Source: a virus
Direction: 5' to 3' (one strand)
DNA: 42,809 bases
IMG/VR virus record: IMGVR_UViG_3300037156_000046
Coordinates: 1 to 42,809 of that record
Part shown: one piece after another, positions 36,659 through 42,809 of the stretch
Layout of the letters: each line of letters starts with the position of its first letter
Numbering within the stretch: position 1 is the first letter of the stretch
Made by a program: the position numbers and the translations under genes
Notes under the pieces: model-generated
Databases searched by the model: none
The model's input: the letters and a program-made list of their open reading frames with translations, nothing else
What the model was told of the DNA's origin: nothing

Positions 36659-37975
36659 TTAGAAGGTGGTCACCGAGCAGAACGCGAACGCGCGCTGCAC
36701 AGCGAACGCGGCACGGAACTCCGCGAGCACCGTGATCATCCGCTTGATGAAGTCGTCCTCGTTCGAGTCCGAGATACGCACCGAAGCGCCGGCACGCACC
36801 CACAGGGTCGCGCCCTGCTTGAAGTTGCCGACCAGCGGGGAATGCTGAGTCGCCAGCGGGGTCACCACGACCGGGAGGCCGAAGATCGTCGGCTGTTCCT
36901 GCGCCAGCGCGAGGTTCGAGAGAAGGAACCCGCCCGACGTGGACTCCTGCAACAGCATCGTCTCGTAATCCGACGGGTGCATCACGATCGCGTCCGGCTC
37001 ATCGAAGAGCGACAAGCGGACGGCCGTGATGGCCTTGTGGATCGTGCCGATACGACGATCGTTCGTGTTGTCCGAGTCGATCGTGTAGCCACCGGCGAGT
37101 GCCGCCGGATAGATGCCGGTGAAGTTGATCCCGGTACCGTCACCGAGGGCGATCTGCCGCTCAGCCTCCAGGAGAACCCCTGCCGACAACTGACCCTCGA
37201 TGAGAGTCTGCAACGCCGCGATGTCCGCAAGGTTCTCGCGCGGAGCCTTCGCGTACTGGCCGATCGAGCGGACACTCACGTCCGCCGTCGTCCACGTGTA
37301 CGTCGCCTGGTCGTACGCGACGCCGACGCCTGCCGTGCCGACCGCCTTGATGGCCGCAACGTCCGTGCGGACGGTCTGCTTGCCGTACCGGACGAGATCC
37401 GAGTCCGTGCCGCCGACACTGATCAGGTCGATCAGGCGGAGCCGACGAACGGGGAGCTCAACCGGCGGGTACAGCCGCTGGTCGATCGGGATCAGGCTCG
37501 CACCGTCGCCACCCACGGCGAAGATGCCGCCACGGTTGCCGAGCAGGTACTTGAGGCTGTCCCTGTCCGTCATCTCGACGGCCGGGAGACTCCCACTGAG
37601 TCCGATCTCGCCCATACCCGCAAGCTGCTCGCGGGTCAGTCCGGTGCCAGCAATGAGACGCTCGATAAGCGAACCACTGTTGCCCTTCTGTGCCGAAGGT
37701 GCAGGCACGGAACTCGCGAACTTGCTAAGCGCCTGCGCCCGTCTTGCGTTGAGCACGGACAGCCGCGTCTTGTCGTTGTCCGCGTCGAGGTACATCGCCT
37801 CAACGACCTTTGCGGCCTCGTCGTCCACGAGCGGGTTGACGCCTGCGGCGCGATACTCTGCCACCTTGGCGTCTGCCGCCTCCTTCTTCGCCTGCGCGTC
37901 ACGAGACACGCTTGCGATTTCGTCCGTCAGCCCCTTGAGCTCATGCTCGAGGGCGCCACTGAGAATCGCGCTCAC
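36659..37975 (-). CDS. Major capsid protein, HK97 fold (438 aa)
   Basis: GTG 37975 with GGAGG upstream. The first 110 residues are a coiled, charged region (ELKGLTDEIASVSRDAQAKKEAADAKVAEY), probably a scaffolding delta domain cleaved by the neighbouring protease. The capsid core follows, with YLLGNRGGIF, LIDLISVGGTDSDLVRYGKQ, and VLLEAERQIALGDG, then LVVTPLATQHSPLVGNFKQG near the end. Confidence 0.9.
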   Translation of the reverse strand: MSAILSGALEHELKGLTDEIASVSRDAQAKKEAADAKVAEYRAAGVNPLVDDEAAKVVEAMYLDADNDKTRLSVLNARRAQALSKFASSVPAPSAQKGNSGSLIERLIAGTGLTREQLAGMGEIGLSGSLPAVEMTDRDSLKYLLGNRGGIFAVGGDGASLIPIDQRLYPPVELPVRRLRLIDLISVGGTDSDLVRYGKQTVRTDVAAIKAVGTAGVGVAYDQATYTWTTADVSVRSIGQYAKAPRENLADIAALQTLIEGQLSAGVLLEAERQIALGDGTGINFTGIYPAALAGGYTIDSDNTNDRRIGTIHKAITAVRLSLFDEPDAIVMHPSDYETMLLQESTSGGFLLSNLALAQEQPTIFGLPVVVTPLATQHSPLVGNFKQGATLWVRAGASVRISDSNEDDFIKRMITVLAEFRAAFAVQRAFAFCSVTTF

Positions 37976-37998
37976 GCGCTACCTCCTTGTGGGCCTAT

Positions 37999-38018
37999 GC
38001 CCGGTTGATGTTCCGGGC
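37999..38018 (-). terminator. Small hairpin between protease and capsid
   Basis: GCCCGG pairs with CCGGGC around eight bases, beside the protease stop. No T-run; likely RNA stability or processing. Confidence 0.4.
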
Positions 38019-38019
38019 G

Positions 38020-39075
38020 TTAGCGCCCGTTCGAGTTCGCCTCGCGGAACTCGCGCCGCGCGAGCAGCGCTTCCGCATGAGGGGCGAACGTGACGACTGT
38101 TTCGGTGTCGTCGTGCCGTTCCGCCGATGCTGCCGGCGAATCTTCTGTGTCGAGCGCGTCGATGGTCGAATCGTCCAGCGCGAGCGCGTACCGCTGCCCG
38201 TAGCCGCTCGTTGACGTACCAAGCATCTGTGCGACCACCTGATCGAACGTGGCGACACGATCAACCATCCCCAAGCCCGCAGCCGCCACCGCAGAGAACA
38301 TGCGGCCCTGACCGTACGAGTTGAGTACCTCCTGCGGGTCAACGCTGCGCCCCAGTGCAACCGACGAGACGAAGTTGTCGTAGCACTCGTCAACCATCGC
38401 CTGCAAGTACGCGGCAGCCGAGTCCGACAGCGGCTCAGTCGGGTTGCCCTCGACCTTGTTGTCGCCCGCCGAGATGTACGTCACCTTGATCCCGTCCTGT
38501 GCGAGCGCCCCGCTGTAATCGACGTGGCGCGAGTAGACGCCGATGCTGCCGACCATCGCGCTCGGTGACGCAACGAACTCGTCCGCCTGCGACGCGAGCC
38601 AGTACGCGGCCGACGCGCACGTCGTGTTCGCGATAGCCGTCACCGGCTTAGAACAGTCACGGATCATCGCGGCAGCCTCCGGGACAAGGCTCGCGCTACC
38701 GCCCGGTGAGTCCACGTCAAGGAGGATCTGTCCGACGCTCGGGTCAGCCTCCGCAGCCTTGAACTTCTCCATGAACGAGGTCAGCGCGCAGCCTCCGCCA
38801 CCGGAAAGATCTGACACGGGGCGCGGCAGGATCGTCCCGTAGATCGAGATGACCGCGACAGCCCCACCACCGGGCGCCTGGAGCGCGCTCGCGGCCGCGT
38901 GACGCTCTGCGAACTCCGCATTGGACTCGCGGACGATCTCCGCGATCTCGTCGCTAGAGAGCCTTACACCGGCTGCGCGTCGGTCGATGATCTCGCACAC
39001 GGTTTCGAACGCTTCGGGCGTGATCGCCCATGGCGCACTGAGGGCACGCAAGACGTGCCGCAAGCGGTCAGCCAT
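38020..39075 (-). CDS. S49 (SppA-like) head maturation protease (351 aa)
   Basis: ATG 39075 with AAAGGAA upstream. LDVDSPGGSA (about 120-129), catalytic Ser155 in CASAAYWLAS, and Lys207 in AGDNKVEGNPTEPLS form the S49 dyad. Processes the prohead, in particular the capsid delta domain. Its neighbours portal and capsid confirm the role. Confidence 0.93.
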   Translation of the reverse strand: MADRLRHVLRALSAPWAITPEAFETVCEIIDRRAAGVRLSSDEIAEIVRESNAEFAERHAAASALQAPGGGAVAVISIYGTILPRPVSDLSGGGGCALTSFMEKFKAAEADPSVGQILLDVDSPGGSASLVPEAAAMIRDCSKPVTAIANTTCASAAYWLASQADEFVASPSAMVGSIGVYSRHVDYSGALAQDGIKVTYISAGDNKVEGNPTEPLSDSAAAYLQAMVDECYDNFVSSVALGRSVDPQEVLNSYGQGRMFSAVAAAGLGMVDRVATFDQVVAQMLGTSTSGYGQRYALALDDSTIDALDTEDSPAASAERHDDTETVVTFAPHAEALLARREFREANSNGR

Positions 39076-39092
39076 ACAGGTTCCTTTCGTCG

Positions 39093-39332
39093 TTATCCGA
39101 CTCGCCGCGCGTCCCGAAGCGAACCGATGAAGTCAGCAATATCCGAGAGGCACCCCGCCGAGTAGAGCGTTTCACTCGACGGCCAGAAGGTGTACTGCCG
39201 CCAACGCCCGAACCAGCGCACGACGCCAAGCAGATCGCCGTACTTAGTCTCGACGCGCCAAATCTGCGTCTTACCGGAAGGGCTGTCGCCGACGAAAACC
39301 AGGACGATGTACTCGTATGAGCGGGTCAACAT
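39093..39332 (-). CDS. Small hypothetical protein (79 aa)
   Basis: ATG 39332 overlaps the preceding TGA (ATGTTGA). YIVLVFVGDSPSGKTQIWRV, GVVRWFGRWRQYTFWPSSETL and CLSDIADFI resemble a short phage protein with GKT near the start, common in phages and of unknown role; the GKT is not a full P-loop. Confidence 0.7.
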   Translation of the reverse strand: MLTRSYEYIVLVFVGDSPSGKTQIWRVETKYGDLLGVVRWFGRWRQYTFWPSSETLYSAGCLSDIADFIGSLRDARRVG

Positions 39333-39460
39333 CGACACGCCCGGATAGACCGCAAGCAGCCGGAGCAACGGATGGTGTAGCCGTCTTTGTCGTAGGTGCC
39401 GAGATACGTGCCCCACTTGCCACACCCACAGCGCGGCATTGGCATAACGGGTGTCGCCAC
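39326..39460 (-). CDS. Zinc-ribbon microprotein (44 aa)
   Basis: GTG 39460 follows the portal TAG by two bases. RCGCGKWGTYLG and RCSGCLRS plus CRC give a zinc ribbon. No ribosome site, so coupled translation is needed. Confidence 0.6.
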   Translation of the reverse strand: MATPVMPMPRCGCGKWGTYLGTYDKDGYTIRCSGCLRSIRACRC

Positions 39461-39462
39461 GG

Positions 39463-40842
39463 CTAGGCCGCGTTCGAGTCGGCGGGCGGATCGCCCGTCG
39501 TAGATTCGCCATCGGACGCAGGCTCAGCCGCAACCGGCACAAACGTCGTCATCGGTGACGTACCACGAGCAGCCCACGGAGCATCAGACAACCCCTCAAG
39601 ATTCAACGGCTCCAACCCCAGCCACTGCGTCCGCTGCTCATCCGGCGTCATCACCGGGGCCGTCCGCTGCATCACCAACGCCAACGCCTCAAGGTCCGGC
39701 CTCAGCAACTCCGCCAGATTGAAACGCACCGTCAACGTCGACCATGACGGTTGCTGCGGGAGCAACTGGGCCGCAAACTCGCCCTCAACGTCCGACGCCC
39801 ACGGACCAAGAGCATCGCGCCCGAACTGCTCCCGCAACTCCTTCACATTCGACTTAATCGCCTGATCCAAGATGCCGAGCACCGGGGGCGGCACCGAATA
39901 CGCCGCAGCGATCTCCTCGCGTGACAACTTAATGAGCTCCACAATCGCAGCCTGATCCGGGGCCTTCCCCATCTCCTGCCACGTCACCCCCGAAGCGGCA
40001 ATCACCTTGCCCGCGTTCTCCGGCGACGTATACAAGTCACGCAGGAACGTGCGGATCTCGTCGGCACGATCCTTGTTCAGATCCTTGTCTATCGACACGA
40101 ACCCCGAGGGTCGCGCGCTGTTCGAGAAGAACGCCACGAGATGCCTGACGAGCGCGTCATGCAACGCGAGCGTGTGCCGGCACGACTCCAGCGGCGACAA
40201 TCCGTACATGCCTTCCGGGTCGCTGCCCTGGCCGAAGTGGATTACGTCGCGCGCTTCAACCTGAACCAGCGGCCCGAACATGAAGCCGTTCCACGGACGC
40301 CACTCATACGCGAGCGGCATCCCGTTACTGTCGGGGATCACCCGGAGCACGTCACGCCACCGGATACGACGGAAACCATTGGGTGCGCCGAACGAGTCCC
40401 GCAGGATCAGCCACAGGCCGTTCCCGTAGACGAGCCGGTCGATCATCGTGCCGCCGAACATCGCGTTACGCGACAAGCCCGAGAAGCCGTTACGGAGCAG
40501 CTTGTCTAGCCGCTGCGGCCCTGTCGGCGCGCCCGTCGTGCCCGGAAGGTCGCCGCGCTCACGAACGAAATGACCCTTCGCGTCAGTCGAGAACGTGTGC
40601 AACGGCAAACGCGCGATGCCCCTGGAAAGCATGTTGACCGAGGCGTACACCCACGGGTTCGTCATGTAGACGCTGCGGTACGTCGCCCACCGCTGCGCCC
40701 CCATGCTCGGGGCCATCGGGAGGTTGCCGCGCGTCACCCAGCCAACCTGGGACGCGTAACCGGGGCTCATCGACGGGAACACTTCGGACGCCTGCATGTC
40801 GGAGCCGACACGGAACTTGCCTGCGACTTCGCGGAACCTCAC
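39463..40842 (-). CDS. Portal protein, HK97/phage_portal family (459 aa)
   Basis: GTG 40842 overlaps the upstream TGA (GTGA). NPWVYASVNMLSRGIARLPLHTF is the usual N-terminal helix, SPLESCRHTLALHDAL the wing region, and PDQAAIVELIKLSREEIAAAYSVPPPVLG the stem. Forms the DNA channel at one capsid vertex. Confidence 0.93.
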   Translation of the reverse strand: MRFREVAGKFRVGSDMQASEVFPSMSPGYASQVGWVTRGNLPMAPSMGAQRWATYRSVYMTNPWVYASVNMLSRGIARLPLHTFSTDAKGHFVRERGDLPGTTGAPTGPQRLDKLLRNGFSGLSRNAMFGGTMIDRLVYGNGLWLILRDSFGAPNGFRRIRWRDVLRVIPDSNGMPLAYEWRPWNGFMFGPLVQVEARDVIHFGQGSDPEGMYGLSPLESCRHTLALHDALVRHLVAFFSNSARPSGFVSIDKDLNKDRADEIRTFLRDLYTSPENAGKVIAASGVTWQEMGKAPDQAAIVELIKLSREEIAAAYSVPPPVLGILDQAIKSNVKELREQFGRDALGPWASDVEGEFAAQLLPQQPSWSTLTVRFNLAELLRPDLEALALVMQRTAPVMTPDEQRTQWLGLEPLNLEGLSDAPWAARGTSPMTTFVPVAAEPASDGESTTGDPPADSNAA

Positions 40843-40994
40843 TTGGCCCTCAGGTTCCAGCCGAAGTAGCCGACCCATGCTGCGAGCACAAGCCCGCCCG
40901 AAACGATCAACGCGGCCGGAACCGAGAAGAAGCCGACGCCCACCGCGAGCACAACAAGCGCCCCAGCGGGCGGATAGAGGCTAAAAGACTTCAC
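40839..40994 (-). CDS. Small membrane protein (51 aa)
   Basis: GTG 40994 overlaps the terminase stop (GTGA) and its TGA overlaps the portal GTG. Two hydrophobic spans (ALVVLAVGVGFF, PAALIVSGGLVLAAWVGYFGW). Placement between terminase and portal is unusual; role unknown. Confidence 0.65.
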   Translation of the reverse strand: MKSFSLYPPAGALVVLAVGVGFFSVPAALIVSGGLVLAAWVGYFGWNLRAK

Positions 40995-42598
40995 TGGCCG
41001 CTCCTCTCCTCGTTCGAGTCGTACACGATCACACCAATACCCTCGTTCATGTGCGCCCAATGCCACCGCGCACGATGCAACGCGACACACGTAGCGTCCG
41101 CCGCATCAATCTCCGGATCATCCGGCCTGTCCTTCGTGATCACCGTGAACGCGCCACGCTTCTCCGTCACCGCGTTATTCATGTGCTGCGCAATGATCGG
41201 CGAGCCGTCATGCGTCAGTGACTTGTCCCGGACACCCTGCTCCAAGTCGTCACAAGCGGGGCCGAAGCGGCGCGGCTGGTTCGTCTCGAACCTGACCACC
41301 GTCTCGCCGTACGTTTCCTCCCACGTCTCGATCTCGGGACGCCAACCAGGAGGATCGGGCGCGAACTCAAGCACCCTGTAGGTTTCCATCGCATCTTCCA
41401 CCGCCTGCAACACGCGGAGCACCGGCACACGCCAGTTCTTCTCTCCGGCAGGCCGCGCAAACGACGCGATGTGAAACACATGCGGGATGGCCTCGACGGT
41501 GCACCCGACAAGCTGCGTCGAGTCATGGTTGTACGAACCATCGAACGCCAACACGATCTCCGTGCCAGGCTCCACCGTCCGCTGCTTCGCCAGCGTCGGC
41601 CACAGGTAGGCGACAGGCCAGCGGTTGCTACTGCGCCGCCGCTGGTTCAACCAGTAACGCCGAAACTCGTTCTCATCCTCAGACGGATCATGGAACAAAG
41701 CCACGATCGAGTCCACGTCCGCCCACGCCGCAGCATCCCCCGAAGCCTCAACGATCGCCGCGCGCAACTCCTCATCCTTCGAGATGTTCCACTTCTCCGA
41801 CGCCTGCCGGTGGTCGAAGTAGAAGCGCGGATCCTTAACCTCACCGCGCAACACCGCAAGCGCGTACTCATGCGAATCCTCCGCAACCGAACCCTCGCCC
41901 GGGCCGTACATCGTGCTCGTCTCGAGCGTCCACGCGTCAGCCGCATACCGCTTCGGAATGTTGCGCAGCATCGTCGCGACCGCCTGCCGCACACGAACCG
42001 ACAGCATCCGGTGAGGCTCATCGAAATGCTGGAAGGTGGTACGCGCACCATCACGCGCCGAAGGACTGCCAGCGATCGACACGATGCGCCCCGTCGTATC
42101 CTTCGGCTTGATCCGCTCAAGAGTCAGGTCGTAGGTGTCGCCGAGCGCGCAATGCGAAAGGATCTCGTACACCGCTCGGTACGCGAGTTCCTCCACCTGT
42201 TCTTCGGTGAAGGCGAGCATCGGAATGTACGGGTCAACCACCGGGCGCCCTACGGGGTTCCCATGGGCGTCCCAGCCGTCGAAGCGCACGGGGCCGTTCG
42301 GGTCACACTCGACTATGGCGATGAGCGCGGCGTCCTCCGTCTTGGCGACACCCTTGCGACGGTAGTAGGCGCACCGTTTGAACCTGCGCCGGCCCTCCAT
42401 CTTGTGGTCGCGCGGGTAGATTTCGTATGAGCGGTAGAGGAACAGGCGTTCCTCATTGGATAGCGTCTTGGGTTGGCCGATGAGATCGCCGGGGCCGTGG
42501 CAGAGGTTGTCCTCGATGAAGTCGCAGACTTCGGGGCCGAGCGTGGGCCAGGGTTCGTCGTCTAGTGGTGGGACGATGAGGCGGCTGTCCTCGTTCAC
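40991..42598 (-). CDS. Terminase large subunit (535 aa)
   Basis: Motor and nuclease for packaging. An adenine/Walker A-like RRFKRCAYYRRKGVAKTE region (about 71-88), Walker B TTFQHFDEPHRM with Asp193/Glu194, and nuclease Asp353 in LAFDGSYNHDST with a distal DAADATC. GTG 42598 overlaps the C5-methyltransferase stop (GTGA), so packaging genes are coupled to the modification gene. The Walker A sequence is diverged from GxxGxGKT/S. Confidence 0.92.
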   Translation of the reverse strand: MNEDSRLIVPPLDDEPWPTLGPEVCDFIEDNLCHGPGDLIGQPKTLSNEERLFLYRSYEIYPRDHKMEGRRRFKRCAYYRRKGVAKTEDAALIAIVECDPNGPVRFDGWDAHGNPVGRPVVDPYIPMLAFTEEQVEELAYRAVYEILSHCALGDTYDLTLERIKPKDTTGRIVSIAGSPSARDGARTTFQHFDEPHRMLSVRVRQAVATMLRNIPKRYAADAWTLETSTMYGPGEGSVAEDSHEYALAVLRGEVKDPRFYFDHRQASEKWNISKDEELRAAIVEASGDAAAWADVDSIVALFHDPSEDENEFRRYWLNQRRRSSNRWPVAYLWPTLAKQRTVEPGTEIVLAFDGSYNHDSTQLVGCTVEAIPHVFHIASFARPAGEKNWRVPVLRVLQAVEDAMETYRVLEFAPDPPGWRPEIETWEETYGETVVRFETNQPRRFGPACDDLEQGVRDKSLTHDGSPIIAQHMNNAVTEKRGAFTVITKDRPDDPEIDAADATCVALHRARWHWAHMNEGIGVIVYDSNEERSGQ

Positions 42599-42809
42599 GC
42601 TGCCTCCTTGATCCGGCCTCCGATCTGTTGCATGAGTTGATGGCCGATGAGTTCCGTGTAGACCGGCGGGATCGACTCAGTGATGCCGTGTCGCTTCTCC
42701 ATCCAGTCCACGCCCATCGCATCACGTAGCGCGTCGATGTTGTGCCGCGCACCTGTCGCAACCGGGTTCACTATCCCGCGTAAACCTTTCTTACCGTCAC
42801 GCTTTGTCG
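42562..42809. repeat. Contig-end overlap, copy 2
   Basis: Repeats bases 1-248 with one difference at 42689. It holds the last 71 codons of the C5-methyltransferase (minus strand, 42595-42809), cut by the end of the window; the full gene is at 34-756. Confidence 0.93.

Noticed and set aside
42453-42761. A 102-codon arginine/serine-rich minus frame over the terminase start
   Set aside because: It is out of frame with terminase and the C5-methyltransferase and has the composition of a shadow frame in GC-rich DNA.
1-42809. A true packaged direct terminal repeat of 248 bp
   Set aside because: The copies differ by one base and the repeat lies inside a coupled gene pair, so assembly overlap of a circular or permuted genome is simpler. 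Read-coverage steps would be needed to claim a packaged repeat.
1-42809. CRISPR arrays, insertion sequences, rRNA, toxin-antitoxin or retron systems
   Set aside because: No regular spaced repeats, transposase, reverse transcriptase or recognisable toxin pair were seen.

Overview
The window is one complete phage genome, almost certainly a temperate siphovirus of a high-GC host, probably an actinobacterium. The first 248 bases recur at the end (42562-42809) with one mismatch, so the contig closes into a circle of 42,561 bp. The head genes (P27-type small terminase, large terminase, portal, S49 protease, HK97-type capsid) and tail genes (long tape measure, distal tail proteins, SGNH hydrolase) are those of a long-tailed phage. 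A tyrosine integrase and a divergent regulator/operator region indicate lysogeny. The actinobacterial host is inferred from GC content, frequent GTG/TTG starts and family resemblance; nothing in the sequence names it.

Layout. Almost every gene is on the minus strand. A strong leftward promoter at about 22.95 kb sits between two GTCCGGAC palindromes. It faces away from a plus-strand HTH gene, the likely immunity repressor. Leftward from it run small early genes, an ERF annealing protein, the integrase, a tRNA-Tyr on the opposite strand, zinc-ribbon microproteins, a homing-repeat protein, an amino-DNA methyltransferase, a resolvase-like nuclease and a Toprim primase-helicase. Next come an iteron-like cluster (13.31-13.37 kb), more small genes, a DUF1599-type protein and an HD nucleotidase. 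A structured 270-nt leader (9.31-9.58 kb) precedes a 3D-domain protein, then SSB and a lysis block (NlpC/P60 lysin and two membrane proteins). From 7.1 kb to 0.03 kb lies an accessory cassette: three GT-A glycosyltransferases, a PIG-L deacetylase, a WbqC-family protein, a SAM methyltransferase, a MazG-like protein and a cytosine-C5 methyltransferase, with an HNH gene and the small terminase embedded. Across the contig junction the order continues with large terminase, portal, protease, capsid, connectors, tail tube, tail chaperone, tape measure and distal tail proteins, ending at 23.9 kb in an HTH-metallophosphoesterase. That gene meets a plus-strand secreted coiled-coil gene tail to tail. A second plus-strand unit (34380-34625) is inserted among the tail genes with its own strong ribosome site and terminator.

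Genes from 22.9 kb to 0 kb form long translationally coupled chains, usually through ATGA or GTGA overlaps. At some joints the downstream gene appears to start on ATA or ATT, because the same bases make the upstream stop codon (ATAG, ATTAA). The best supported are the small terminase and SSB; WbqC is also good and HNH is weaker. The most unusual items are this start-codon use, the paired-hairpin leader RNA, the glycan-type cassette beside the C5 methyltransferase, and the large set of tiny CxxC proteins.
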